From: Ligula intestinalis
Lineage: Eukaryota > Platyhelminthes > Cestoda > Diphyllobothriidea > Diphyllobothriidae
Length of the DNA: 64,000 nucleotides
Assembly (NCBI GenBank): GCA_036362985.1
Contig: JAYGXS010000003.1
Coordinates: 32,575,932-32,639,931, forward strand
Direction: 5' to 3'
Shown: positions 24,198 to 36,968 of the stretch, one piece after another
Layout of the letters: each line of letters opens with the position of its first letter
How positions within the stretch are numbered: position 1 is the stretch's first letter
Notes under the pieces: model-generated
Told to the model about the DNA's origin: nothing
What the model saw: only the letters and a program-made list of their open reading frames with translations
Database searches by the model: none
Translations under genes and position numbers: made by a program

Positions 24198-27100
24198 GGT
24201 ATTGGTTTCCCAGCATTTAAGTATGATATCTTTTCGTGAAGTTCGTACAATATTCAAACCTTCGAACAGAGACTTTCGAAAATCTCTTAAATATTATTAA
24301 AACACCTTCAGATGCATACGTGTTTGCTCTTCCGTCAACCTGATGGCCACCTCACGATAAAATTCAGGCAGTCATGAGCCAAAACACATACGGCAAGTCA
24401 CCGCCCCAAAAAAGGCGGTATATAGTCACTCTGTGCTGGCAAGGAAAAACCCACTGCAATTCATGGAGCCCCAAGAGTGTAACCAATAGCACCTCCTGAA
24501 GCCTTGCAAAAACAGCGAATGCTCACTCGCATTTACGAGGTCTATCTCCTTGAGGGTGATAAAGATGAGCTATTCAAATAGTTCAGATCATAGGTCCCCC
24601 TTCTTGTGTCTTACTGCTCCATGCCACCAAACCACGACGTCAGTGAATGAACTGAATTGAATGTTAGCGTTTAAAAGGAAAATAAAATATTTATTTGAAG
24701 TGCATTCAAATTTTTCTTTAAATAGTTAGAATATGTGTCCTCGACTGCCGCCATAAACCGAGCTATAGCCCTTTATCCCGCCTACCAGGAACTTTGTTCA
24801 TGGCTCGAATAACTTGGACAGGGCCACTAGGACAAAGAAGCATGCGGAACCGAGTCTCAACGCTTAGGTGCTGGTCGGAGGTCAGGTGGCAAAGATCCAA
24901 CACTACCTTATCTTTGTACATGTGAAGCGGATAATAATTCAAGCGAACAGTGACGACCCATCAGTCTGCCGGTTGAAGTGGGAGAGGCCAACAGGCGAAC
25001 TGAAGTGGATTCATCTATGCCAATCCTAAATGGGACAAATTTCGCGCGAGCTCGCCAGCGAATGGCCTCCGGAAAATAAAATGTGGTCAGCAACGAACGG
25101 GCAGGTCAAGGTTCAGGCGCCGAGCACAGCTATTTTACGAGGTAGGCGGTGATGCTGGTTAACTCAATATCACAAGACGTAGCAACTTCAATGCTTTGAT
25201 GCTAGAAGCGAAAAGGGTTCCGAGACGTCAGTATAAATACAATATGTTCAACGAACTCGTTCTCTCTTCTTCGTTTTGGGAGATGATGAACGCGATAATA
25301 TATCTCGACCTCAAATCTCTTCGTATACATATGTATGTGGCATGCTATCACCGTTCTATGCCACATCGAGCGAGCATAATGTCAGAGCACTTCCTGTCGG
25401 ACGTTGATTTTGAGCGCACACGAAATTTGGCAGCTGTATTTCCAATAAGTTCAGAAATCAGTCTATCCTGGACAACTTTATTGTCTACGTGTCAGCTCGA
25501 ATTGCAGCAATCTTCCGGCAATCGAAATGTTTGCATTTGTTTTTTTAATGTTCCTGATCGTGAAATGTCACTTGAAATTCCCAAATGTGCTTTCGATTCG
25601 ACCAAATTACTTAAGCAAGTTTCGTAATACAGATTATCGCCAACCTAATCTCAGGACGCCAGCTTTTGCACAAGGTTCATTCTGACAGGCTGCGGAAATT
25701 ACATTCTGTTAAAAACTGCCTACATAAGTAGTATAAATTCACCCTGCTTTTAAATGCTCCCATAAATTCAAATGTATTTTATAGAAAACATACATGGTAG
25801 CATTCTCTCCTGTACGCATTTGGTATAAAGAATGATGACTTATTCAAATTTTAAACCTGAAGAAACGGTAATCTTCCGTTTTAGAAAGGTTTTTGAAGAC
25901 CTTGAAATTTTCATGCGTGATGCATCTTATGCGTCAATTTATTGAAATTGCCTATCAAGTGACTCATACTCAATGTTAAATTTCATGAGCATTATTTGAC
26001 GTCTTTCGCATGCCATAGGTAAAGCTATGCTTTTTCGCTAGACAAAATCCATACAGTGTGACTGAAGTGTAAGAGCTAATAGGGTCCGAAATTATGCCGC
26101 AATTCAGAAGCGTCTCTAGAACCATAAGATACCCTTTCTTCAAGTGCGGAATTTGTAGACTGCGTTTGTCTCCACCCAACGCGTACAAGAGAAATCTTTC
26201 TTGCATTTTTTTCATACAATATGTTTAAATTTATAAGGGCCTTGAAAATCAATAACACGAAGACATACTATTTAGGTAGCTATATTTTACGAAGTATCCT
26301 TTTTCTCAAGCGGCCGTAAAGGAGCTCATTCAAAAGGTGACATCCCGACATACTGAAAGGTTTTGAGATTAGGCTGCAAGACACTCCATTTTAAAACTGT
26401 ACTAGAAGAAATTTGCTCGAAACGGAACACAGTTCGGAATTTTAGTTATCGTTTCATGAGAAAGGGACTCTCACATATGTCCATACCCTGCTGGCCTTAA
26501 ATAATCAACCTGTCATAAAAAGTTTTTATTTCGTGCTTCTAGATAAAGTTAATTATACCTCAGAAAAAAATAAAAACTAACAAATTCAAGTACAATACAT
26601 TGCCTAAATCATGAAATGTTAAATTTGAGGGATAGTATCCCAAATAATTGGGGTTAGTTTTTTTGCTTAGGTGACTTGAGGCTGCAAAATCTTTTTACTG
26701 AAAAAGATTATACTTCAGAGCTGTTTATTAAAGTAAAAACAGACCAGAATCTGGTGGGTAAGTACTGAGTAAAAATTTAATAAATCGGAAACCTCAAGGC
26801 TACATGATACTGCCACATAACATCTAAGAACCTCTATTTAGTGATTTTAGGGTGATGCTTACATAGGAGCGCGGGACATAAATAAGCATCTGCACAGATT
26901 GGAAAGGTTAAGCAGTATTTACGGTGGAGGAACTGGGTATCTAATCACACAAACTTCAGATATATCTGCCTAAATCTGAGAAGAATAGTGTGGAGCGGAA
27001 GACTTAATGTTGAGTGGAAAATTGATTTCTATAAACTTAAGGAGTCTTGTCACTTTAGTTTGGAGTATACAGTCATACCTCTTACGCTCGGGTTTCTGGG

Positions 27101-28817
27101 TTTACGAAAGTTTCATTCAAAGCTTATTATGATGTTGCTGCAATATGTTCACAGATCCCCCAAAACAGTTTTATCTTTGAATAACACGGAAAGAGGTATT
27201 GATGTTTAATTTTTGAAGTAATTCCTACGTGTTACTGCTTTTAAAGCATACTCTGTTTTTTATTAAGAATATCAATGTTCAGATGACTTTTTTCTGTCTC
27301 TCATCTTTGCTACTGGTTACTGTACGTATATAAGTTTACAAAGCATTAGTTCTGAGAACTTTTTTCACTGATTAAGTACCTGCACCCTGTAGAGCACGTA
27401 GGTACATCTTTACTATTTTACTGAATTGTACCTTTATCACAGAAGTAATTTAGACTCCTGTGACTTTGTTTACCATCCTGACGTTGAAAAGGATACTCTA
27501 CATCCCGAAGTTTACACACCGATTGTTTACTTGGTTTTTCTTTATTATTAGAGAAATATAAGACCGGAATCAATGCAATAATATAATGGCAACATTTCTT
27601 TACTGAGCTCAAAACACGCTAGTGCGATAAATGCCCAGTCGCCGGTTCGTTTTTAAATTTTACATATTGGGCTACCTTTTCAAGCTGTTAAATTACTTTG
27701 AACACATGGGTTAGGTCATATTTATTGCATGCACTCTAGAGATAAGCATTCTAGTGACTCGTACCAAAGAGTTACCATTATTCTCAGTTCTCGACGCGTT
27801 CTGAACACTAACCCTGTGAGCATTCGAGGTATTACTGTATACGAGATAGAACATAGGGAACGCATATGGGCCCTCGAATCCACGTCATGCAGCCATGCGA
27901 AATTGACGAAAATTATTCTGCGCTTTTAGTCTGTCTTGTGCTGGTACGGTGGCATATAAGCGAACATCTATACACTGCGAGTGCCTCTGAACTAGAAGTA
28001 AAGTTTATATGCCTGGACCGCTGTATTTGATCGGAAACTGAGCTTATATACGAAAGGAAACGCCCCAGACAAATTCAAAGAATATCTAACAAATTGCTTC
28101 TCAAATTTTGCAAGATGTTTTCTTTGAAGAAGAAGAAGAAAGAGGAGGAAAATTTAACTGAAATACCGCATGATTAACTACGCTGACAGCACAGATAACA
28201 ATCACGTGTTTTATCGAAATTCTGCGAGTGTATGACGCAAGCGCCAGTGGTGTCTTAAGCGCTTATACGCTTTTCGCCTCCGGCGCCTACGATCCGCTTG
28301 AGGCCATGTGATCACAGTTAACGAGCGGCCGAGCAACGCACGTATACAGCCTTTGGGTCAACCAATCACAGGCTTCCGTAAACCGTGCGATCAGCCAACC
28401 TATTGGGACAGAAAGCATTGACGTGCATTCGCTCACGTCCACCGCACTCTAGCGGACGGAGCTTGCCTCGCGTCGGGGCCTCTGAACACCACTGCTTCTC
28501 TAAACAATACATGACTTTAAATGGTGCCTTTAACCTTCTCCTCCAAAGTGGAACAGCGCCTGATGATTACAGTACTCTGAGTGTAAACACTAGGCGCTAC
28601 ATGTCCCCCGTGTGCCTTATGTCACATACAACTGGTTTTAAATTTCGACCTTTCACGTACCATCAAAATTGAGATGAATCTTCTAACTTCTATTCGAAAG
28701 TAGATGTGCATATTTAAGCCACCATCGATCAGTTACGGAGGAAAAACCGCATAATATTCACAAGCAACTAGCAGGCAGGCTGAAATATACACCAAAAATG
28801 CCCAGGAACTCAGGGGG
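24198..28817. other. no gene recognised
   Basis: No frame shows a recognisable domain; the longest (25,199-25,627 from ATG, plus) does not. The segment 26,320-26,465 is weakly similar to 41,495-41,605 inside PMPCA intron 6 (shared GATATTAGGTTGCA-like and AAACGGAA..CTTCCGAATTTT-like blocks), which suggests another dispersed repeat. Confidence 0.35.
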
Positions 28818-28905
28818 ACCCACAGGGGATTCGAACCGCACGCGGCACCTTGATCCAACTAAAATGTAATCGCTCTGACTGGAACTTTGGCTGCCGTTTG
28901 AAAGT
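28818..28905 (-). repeat. tRNA-like SINE head with a good B box
   Basis: Read on the minus strand, GCGGTTCGAATCCCC is a near-consensus RNA polymerase III B box (GGTTCGANNCC). About 45 bases upstream is GTTCCAGTCAGAGCG, a plausible degraded A box. The B-box-to-A-box spacing is a little wider than in most tRNAs, which suits a tRNA-derived SINE better than a tRNA gene. The body and 3' tail are not delimited. Confidence 0.5.
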
Positions 28906-30880
28906 CAGGTCAGCCGATGTTTGTGACGAAGCTTAAGGCATGAGCTGTTGACAGATTGTCCATTCTGCTCAGCAAAATGCAGCATCCTTTCACCATTGTT
29001 GGGTCGATAGCCTAGCCCAAAACGGCCAATAAGGTGACTGTTTAACAAGTCCGCAGGCCAAGCCCGGTAAAAATTAACCAATCACGGCGAGGAAGTCTTT
29101 CAACTAGCTCCTGCAGTTGTGAGTAGGTCTCCTTATTTTGCTGTTCGGCAGCCGGTGTTGGTTCATACAAGGAGACGACAGAGCTGTTCGTACGGTGACC
29201 TCTTAGTCGCCCGTAAACCATTTGGTCATGGATTGATTCCTATGTCAGTAGTGTAAGGTTTGTTTGTTCCGAGAGGGTAATAGCCAAACCATGTCAATCA
29301 GAATAGGCGCGTTGGCCACTATGATACAGAGTAAGGTGGGAATTGACCCCCGAGATTCTTATTTCGTGGGTGCATTAGCTGGACTTTGGGCAGATAAGAT
29401 AAATCCACATTGTATGGATGGAGATTGTGCGTCCACAGACCTTGGGTAATAGGGTCCGGATGTACCCCCGAATTCCAGCGGCCAGTAGCAATCGTGCGTT
29501 CTCAGTTGAGCAGTCCAGCTCACACACTATTCGCCCGCACCACTGGACCAGAGTTATGAAACGCGTCGGTTCCCGCGGACGCCATGACAGAGAACGTAGT
29601 ACCGTTATTTAACATCGTTTTCCTGATAGTTCTTGAGATTCGGAGTACAGACGCATCCCCAACAGCCGCTCGGATTGTTTCGCAAAGGTTCTATCGCCTA
29701 GCACTTTGGCTGAAGCACCTAGCCGCAAGGCAACGGTGGCAAACAAACTTACAGTGCCGTCATTGGGATTTTCGACATTTTAAAAGACAGCCGGTGCACC
29801 AGACCTCAGCCTCCTGTTTGAACTATCGCTGCTGGTCTGCGACTGGTCATTCGCAAGGCCCAGCAGCCTGTTTGTCCCATAACTTACTAACATTATCTGC
29901 TTCCTATGGACGCACAAAGAAACTAGCAGCTCAGCAAACGGGTAACTCGTCTTCCCAGACTAAATTCGAATCCGGGTCTTGAGTCAAAACCCCAAATATT
30001 AAGTAGGTACTGTTTTCCCGCTGACGCTAACTGATTTTATCGCGTATTTTCTAGACAAATTTACAGTGGAAAAGTAAATGCGATCTTGTGATAAAATGTC
30101 ACCAACTACACAATGTTTTCAGGGGATTATAAAGCCACAACTAAAGCATCCAGTAAGTATAAAGAATCATTCTCACGCATTTGTGATCCAAGCCAACCCC
30201 GTGAGAGCCTAGCAAGGATTGTGGGGACCAGGTATTTTGTGACATGCCTAAATGTGCTGTTTACTCTTTTTCAGCTATCGTATCCACCGCCTGCCATCAT
30301 GACCATGTCTGGCCATCGGCTCAAAGTGGGTGAGCGAAAAGAGAGGATGCGGCATACGAGGGGTACCCAAAAACCACGAAGTATTTGTTTAAATTGATTT
30401 TATTTAAGATAACATCGTAAAAAGGTAATTCCCTTCAAAAAAAACTGCTGTTTATTATACGCTATACACTTGTCCTGACAGACTTTCTGTTATTCGAAAC
30501 ATTTTTATATTCTCCCGAACTGGGACTGCTAAGTGTCGCCAGATAATTTTTAATAACTTCTTCTGCGTTCTCAAAACGCTTTCTATTTAGTTTTTTCTTA
30601 AATTTTTGGAGTAAGAAGAAATCGAGGGGTAGCCAAACTGGAATAGGCCGTTGTCATACCGGTTGCATTGATTTAAAACGCTATGTGGGCAGCCGCATTG
30701 TCATTATGAAGCAGCCAGTCTTCCGATCGTCATAATTCATGTCATTTTTTCTCCCTGCCTAACGCAATTGCTCCAAACCTTGCTTGCTTGCTTGTTTCAC
30801 ATCGAAACAGGTCGGTTATTTTGTTCATTGAATTGCTTTGAGCCGCAAAAGGCTGTGAACTAGAAAAGAGTTCAATTTAG
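28906..30880. other. no gene recognised
   Basis: Relatively GC-rich up to about 29,960, with open frames of up to 132 codons (29,584-29,982, plus). These show no domain, no convincing splice sites and no family resemblance. It could be an uncharacterised repeat. Confidence 0.3.
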
Positions 30881-31020
30881 CTCAGTGTATTGAGGGAGAA
30901 ATTGGGGTCAGCGTGGGTCACATGTAGGATTTTTCGATATCTCATGAATATCCTACGCTATCATAAGCTGCATATAAAAAAGTATTTCTACGTATGTTGG
31001 CCATAAAAAGAACATTAGAA
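30881..31020 (-). repeat. possible LINE 3' tail followed by a dispersed repeat fragment
   Basis: CAGTGTATTGAGGGAGAAAT (30,884-30,903) resembles the 3' end of the right-edge LINE (CAGTATATTTGAGGGAAAAAT near 62,840). The following block, with AATATCCTACGCTAT and AAAAAGTATTTCT, is diverged but alignable to 61,825-61,870 (AATTTCCTACGCTAT, AAAAATACTTCT). Both matches are short. Confidence 0.4.
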
Positions 31021-31929
31021 AAGGCCAGAAAAAAAATAAAATATTTCTTTTCAGAGAACGTAAAATTTAATTTTGCCTTTATCAAAATCAGGCAAATAAA
31101 AGTATGAGAAATCGCATTGTTGTCAGGAAAAGAAAGAGCAGGTTCAGTTTTAAAACTTTTGTTTTACTGTGTTAAGCCTTTGAGGGGCACAACTGTGGCT
31201 GGTTTTGTGTAGCGGGGATTTTCTTAGAAAAAATTCCTAGATTTCCTGAGGTAGGTCACCTACTGTAAGTCTCGCTTTTTTGTTTGTACCCCTCCCTTCT
31301 CGTATGCCATACAAGCTTGTTTCACCATGTCCCAAGTCACGTCAAAGTCACTAGAGCTGCACCTACTGGGTGGGGTACGCAATGAACATCGTGGCTTTCG
31401 ACGGCCGAACTGTCAGAGTCACAATGGCAATGCTGCCAAACACTAACTGAGCCCCTTCCCTCATAGGCGCGTCATGTCTCGGCACAACTCCGGCAAAGGA
31501 TTGCGTCAGCTTTACATAAAACCCCAGTTTGGCTTGCTGAAAGCCAATCGGCATTCATACCCTGCCGACTCACTGCTGCCCAAATGTGAAAACTTTATCT
31601 GAAATTTTGGCGGATTTTGTCTCAAATCGTGTCCACATTTCGCTCTGACAAAATACGCCCCTCTGACGAAATATTATCTCTGAGTTAACACGATATCCTC
31701 TTATGAGCTTACAAGGGTAAACGTAACTGTCTGCATTACTTGGTAGAATCCGCATTAGAAACACAGCTGCATCCTCCAAAGATGCAAATCCGCAGCTGCT
31801 AAAGCAAACTGTTGCCTCCTAAGATCGTTCCTGTCTGCGCGCCCTCTACCTTCATGATTACCACGATCATGGCCTGCCTCTCAATTTTTTCCGCACCAAA
31901 TGACAGTTAAGGCAATGAACATTCCTTGT

Positions 31930-32000
31930 TGCATCAGTATTCAGTATATTTGAGGGAGGTATAAGTGGGTTACCTTTGAGTGCCTTATTTGTACATGTAT
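31930..32000 (-). repeat. 3'-terminal fragment of the right-edge LINE family
   Basis: The block CAGTATATTTGAGGGAGGTA, then a TACCTTTGAGTGCCTTATTTGTACAT-like run, follows the same order as CAGTATATTTGAGGGAAAAA, then CCTTTGAACTCCCTATTTGTCACAT at 62,840-62,897. LINEs commonly leave 5'-truncated tails, so a minus-strand tail insertion is the simple explanation. Upstream body sequence is not recognisable. Confidence 0.6.
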
Positions 32001-33600
32001 GTTGTGGTAGCAGAAAAATAGTATTTCAGTTTGTTGGCGAGGCCATTTAACATGAGCCAATGATGTGGAACATAGTTAAAAAGGAGCAGATAGTAAGAAA
32101 AACTGCTTGGAATTTTTTAGAAAAAATATTCGCTCCTGGGGAGAGGATCTAACTGGGAGAGGAGTATTTAAGGAGAAAAAAATTCCGCTCTCGTATATTT
32201 TGAAAAAGGAATATCATAAGCAAGAGGGTCACTTCTAATGGGCGACCAATCTTTCCTGTTGTTCTGCGCTAACGATATTACTCGCTAAATTATCACAATG
32301 ATGACTATTTTTCAAAACAAAAACAACTAAGCAACCAGTGACATGCCCCCTGACATAATATGAGGTCTGTCTGGCTCAGATGACAGCCGAGTTTCCCTGA
32401 TTTCTTGCAATCCAGACAGTCTTGACAGTCAACACACCCACATTCAAGCGAACAAGTCCGCCTCCCATTGATTTAAATTCCTGATTAAATGCATACAACG
32501 CAAAAAGAGGCGCTTAGTCTGTCCTTTTTACCGCATTGCTGCTGTTCTTTTGCGTGCCTGACGTCGGGCTTCTGGAAGCCCGGACGGGGTCAATAGGAGC
32601 TCCAGTGAAGTATCGAAGGTCAGAAGAGAAGTGAGTGACATCCACTGGTTTGAAATTTTTCCCATCCCCTCCCAAGGGTTATCGGCAAGAAGAAGCTAGA
32701 TTGGCGACGGTTAGATGGCTTGCGCCAGTAACTCAGATAGGGGCAGATGTAGCAGCGTCTTTTTTTACTGTGGTGGTGGGGTGGGTGAGGGGGAGCGAGG
32801 GGGCTGAACGAGTGATGTGGGCGCGACAAACAGCAATCACCCCCCCCCCCCACCCCGGCCACAGACAGCGTTCTGCTCCCTAGCGATCCATTTGTCAGAT
32901 GAAGACCCAAAACAAGCTCATCCGCTAGCCCGGTTTTTGGACTGGTGGTTTTTAGGCTGCATTTTTGGTGAAGCGCACGAGTTTGTTGATATAAACGAAG
33001 ACGATTCAAAGGAGCGCGCTAATTTGACGAAGACAGTGCCAGCGTAGACAGCTCAATAAGTAAAAAAAATTAAAAGGCAGGCAAGCAGAAAACCAGTTGA
33101 CGAACATACGCGTGCCATCGATAAATTGTCGTCGAGTCAATGGTCGCTTAACTGCCTGTGCTCTGTCCTCCCTACGCCTTCACCGGACCTATACTGCCGT
33201 CGTCTCTTATCGACCGTCCACCTCTACTCCCACGACTTACTGGTATGAAAAGACAAACATTATTGACTGCATGCTTTAGCTTTTACTCCGTCTCAATATA
33301 ACTGCAATGACCTGAAGCAAATTTATCGAAACTGGTTTTCTGAATTCTTTGATAATTAAATTATCCATACCAAACGATTGGCCACGGCGGTACGGTAATT
33401 AAATCAGCAGTCTTCAGCTTCGAGACGGACTTTTAGTAGCCTAGTACCTAATTTGCTCGCTTTCTTGGAAGAAAACCAAATATTTGTCTGATAGGTGTTT
33501 TGGCTGATTTAAATGATTCATGTGATTCATATGTGAAGAACACAGTGATTACAGTAGAATTCGAACCCAAAACAACAAGGTAAAGTGCAGTTAGCTTGGC
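32001..33600. other. no gene recognised; GC-skewed patch with a C run
   Basis: Around 32,760-32,870 the plus strand has GGTGGGG runs followed by a run of 13 C at about 32,839-32,851, a low-complexity tract. Open frames on both strands across it are compositional shadows. Confidence 0.4.
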
Positions 33601-33604
33601 ATAA

Positions 33605-33840
33605 ACGGGATTAAACTCAAAAATCCCGGTTAGGGCTTCGCATCTCAAATAAGAGTTCGAATCTCACCGACAGCACCGAATTTTCTACAATTCGGTAGCA
33701 TGAAAATACTGTTTGAGAAGAAGATTCGATCGCTGGGACAACACTTTTATCCACCCGACATTTCGACTTCTGTTGCGGATTCCTCATCAGAGACATAAGC
33801 AGAAAGCAAGAGCAGAAAAGTTTCTGCAAAAAACTGCTTG
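33605..33840 (+). repeat. tRNA-like SINE head with dispersed tail
   Basis: GGTTAGGGCTTCGCATC and, a short distance downstream, GAGTTCGAATCTCACC resemble A and B boxes of a tRNA-derived SINE. An imperfect stem follows (GAATTTTCTACAATTC). The downstream block with GCGGATTCCTCATCAGAGAC has a diverged relative at 10,440-10,480. Promoter-like boxes and a second copy support a SINE, but the 3' end is not defined. Confidence 0.5.
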
Positions 33841-36394
33841 TTATCCCAAGTTTGCTACTCGTCGAAACCATCAACAACAAATAATGTCAGCCAAGGGTGT
33901 AATGTGATGACACTGTTAGCTCATTCGCGCATATGAAAGCAATGCGCTCAGATGTAAGTGTATATGGGTCCTAAAATGATTGTCCCTCCCCCGGACTCAT
34001 CAAAATACGCATCTACTTCTTTTCATCATCAATCATATTGAATAAGGCTTGCAAGTAAACAGGAAGCTTTTTCGGGTCAAACAGTGCAACGATCTTCATC
34101 TTCAGAGCTACAGTTGGAAGGGTACGTTGTGGCATTTCTGTCATTCTAATTGTATAGTGCCTAGGACTTGTGCGTTAGTAGAATACCACGAAAAAATATA
34201 CTCCAGTTTTGCTGGATAACCCTGAAAACGAGTGTAGAAACGAAATGTAGGAGTGAACCGAAGCGTTTTCCTTGTTCTTGCAGCGGTCAGGAACATCAGG
34301 CTTACAAAATAAGATGACAGTTGACCTGCCTACAACGCATCTTAACTGACGCGACAACAAACTGGAACATAATACCGTGCATTGGTCTGCAAATCGAGAA
34401 CCAAGGATGAAAAACAGGGGGAACTAGGCTGACTGATTATGATTTCCTCTCCTCCGTCGTTCCGTCCCAACCTCACAAAGTAAATGGGTAAGATGTAAAC
34501 CTCGGTTCAGAAGCTTATCGCAACACGAATTCGGCTCGAAATAGAGTCACATAAGAGTGGCTGCCACTGTTCTATCTAGGCCTTGACCAGTCCTACTCAA
34601 ACGACATATAGACATTGCGAGGTTTCTGGGCGAGAGCTCGAAGATAGAGCGAAACGCTAATTTTCCGTTTTTGGTTTGAATTTTATTGTAAGCGCCACTT
34701 TTACATGAATGTCTAAAGACGGCAAAATAGCCCAGTAAGTTGCGTAACCTTTAAGACATATATGTACAATGTACCAATTAAAAACCTAATACAGAACCCA
34801 ACTAATCAGGAATTCACGACTAGGCCCTGATTCAAATTGTAATTCTTTCTCGACTGGAACGAGGGGGGATCAGCCAAAGAATTTATGTGAACGAAGGCGT
34901 CTTAAATTAGTCATCCTTTTGCCGGTACAGGTGCGAATAATTTTGTGCAACTAGGGACGCTTGCAGTGTCACCAACTTCAATAATCACTGTGAAGTGCGC
35001 TACACAATCAAGAGGAAGACAAGTACAAAAAAGTGCACCTTTATGTCCAATAGTCGGAATTATATCTTGTGGATTGTTGGTTATGTCCTCGGGTAATACT
35101 TGTTCTCTAGGGGTCACATGAACCAACCGCCGTCCAAACGCGAAAACGGAAGACAGTAACTAGATAAGTCAGAATTAAGGTCAACCGCGTAATCCGCCTA
35201 ACTGATAATATCACTCGGGGCAGTAATTACGCATCGATGCTTGACAGATAGATCTATGTTCCATAGTCTAGACTTGTTAACCGACAGTCTAGATTAACAG
35301 CTTCGGATTTCTCGAAGAGGATTCGGCCGGCAAAATATCTGTGGCCGATGGCTAACAAATTCTGTTCCCCTTCCTCGTTCAATGGCCGCGGCCCCCTAAT
35401 GCCATGTGTCTTCGCAGGTGACTGTTCCCACTCGCTAACCTTAAGCCGCTTGACCGACATGCACTCACTCACGCACACGAGCACACAAGCGCACGAACAC
35501 GCGTGTCCAACTAGTCCCAGTTTCTCATCAGACTTGAACGTGTCAACCTGCGGCTAACGTGACAGGAGACCTCTATGCGCGATACTTCCTTTGTGCAATT
35601 GCAACACACCAATAGCAAACCACTTGAACTTGCTTCACAGTCATCTAAAAACATCCTTCATCATCACTTACAGTACACACTCTCGGGCACGACTGGACAC
35701 AGTCAATATCAGCCCTGGCTTCGCCAGCAGCCACTGCTGCCTGAGACAGCAATGCAGAGTTCTGTACACAATAAAGCGCCCCACCCCCACTCCGTTGATT
35801 TAGGTCTTTTACTTTCAACCTGGAGATTTGGCCTTAAGATTATAGTGCTCCAAGTAAAACCACTACTTGGTCTTTACATATATACCAGTCCATATGCAAA
35901 GCAAATCGTACTTGACTCAAAAAGTTAAAAATTCCGCGGAATCTCGAGAAACTCTCTGAGCGACAGAATATATGGTAGGTCTTTTTCTAGTTGCATAGTT
36001 AGCTACCCATTAAAAATTAGCAGCACTGACGGCCGTGAACCCAAAATAAGATTGTGGGGTGCATCTAATTTGACTTATTACCTCAGGAACTTCTGCTCTC
36101 CAGTCTGAGATCTTAACTGACAGTCTCGATAGATAGCTTCTGACTTCCATAAAACAATCCTACTGGAAAAAAGATCCTACATCTGCAAGTGGTATGCAAA
36201 TTAAAACGGGCTCAATAAATTCTCCGAGTCAGAGAAGAGAGGCTGACTGAAGATTAGGCAAGCTATGAAAGAATTACAGTGCTGACAGCCGTGGGGTGGC
36301 AGGCTCATATCAAGTTTAACACATATATCCCCAATGGGTGTTTGAGTAGCGAATTGCCGAAACTTAACAGCAACACGTACAGTAAACGGAAGAC
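33841..36394. other. no gene recognised; local repeated motifs
   Basis: A 75-base segment at 35,262-35,337 is similar to 36,101-36,176 (AGTCT..TTAAC-GACAGTCT..GATA-CAGCTTC-GA). AAAATAAGATTGTGG occurs at about 36,041 and 36,509. A frame at 34,911-35,160 (minus, about 83 codons) has protein-like composition but no recognised domain and opens right after a stop codon, so it is not called. Confidence 0.3.
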
Positions 36395-36450
36395 TGACTG
36401 CTCAGATTCGAACGCGGTGTTCTAAATGCCTAACTAAATTGCATGAGTAG
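36395..36450 (-). repeat. possible tRNA-like SINE head
   Basis: On the minus strand GTTGGCTACTCATGCAATT and, 35 bases later, GCGTTCGAATCTGAGC resemble A and B boxes. No other complete copy was found in the window, so this rests on promoter-box similarity alone. Confidence 0.35.
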
Positions 36451-36968
36451 CCAACTCCATAGTACTAAGCACATGATTCGACAAATTACATCCGTACCCA
36501 CTGCGTATTTAAAATAAGATTGTGGATGCCTTAAGAAGACAATTTGTCCTGGTTGAGTATTCGCCCAGGTGTCCAGCCTGTCGCGTACATGCGCTAGTTG
36601 ATATCGGACGAGTGTCTGTGAGCTAGCTGGCTAGCTTCTGATATATTCATTCAATTTTGACATAGTGGTGAGCGGCAGCATGTACCTACTTATGCTGCAA
36701 CCCAAGATCACTAAAAAGAGGCGTAGCAGTAGAATCAATGATGATAATGGTGATGTCTGCGGTGGTGTGGTGAAAAGTGCAGACTTTCACTTGTACAAAA
36801 TATAGCATAGGGCGGTGAATGTTAGAAACAGAATGACTAGTGCCCAGATCAAGGCAGAACTGTATCAAAACTATCACACCGCCTTAAATTCAAGTGTGTA
36901 TGGATGCAGAAAAGGGGGAGAGCGTAAGAATACTGGTTTTTGTACATAGTGGACGCGAAACGGTTGTC

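Noticed and set aside
25199..25627. Plus-strand frame of about 142 codons
   Set aside because: One of the longer intergenic frames, but no domain, no homology I recognise and no exon signals; such lengths occur by chance in 64 kb.
28818..28905. A true tRNA gene on the minus strand
   Set aside because: Good B box, but the A box is degraded and acceptor and anticodon stems do not pair convincingly; kept only as a tRNA-like SINE head.
29584..29982. Plus-strand frame of 132 codons in a GC-richer block
   Set aside because: No domain and no splice signals; GC-rich DNA lengthens chance frames.
32620..33047. Proline/histidine-rich frames on both strands
   Set aside because: Shadows of the G- and C-run low-complexity tract near 32,760-32,870.
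34911..35160. Minus-strand frame of about 83 codons with protein-like composition
   Set aside because: Preceded directly by an in-frame stop, no clear acceptor, no family recognised; could be an old exon or repeat fragment but cannot be supported.
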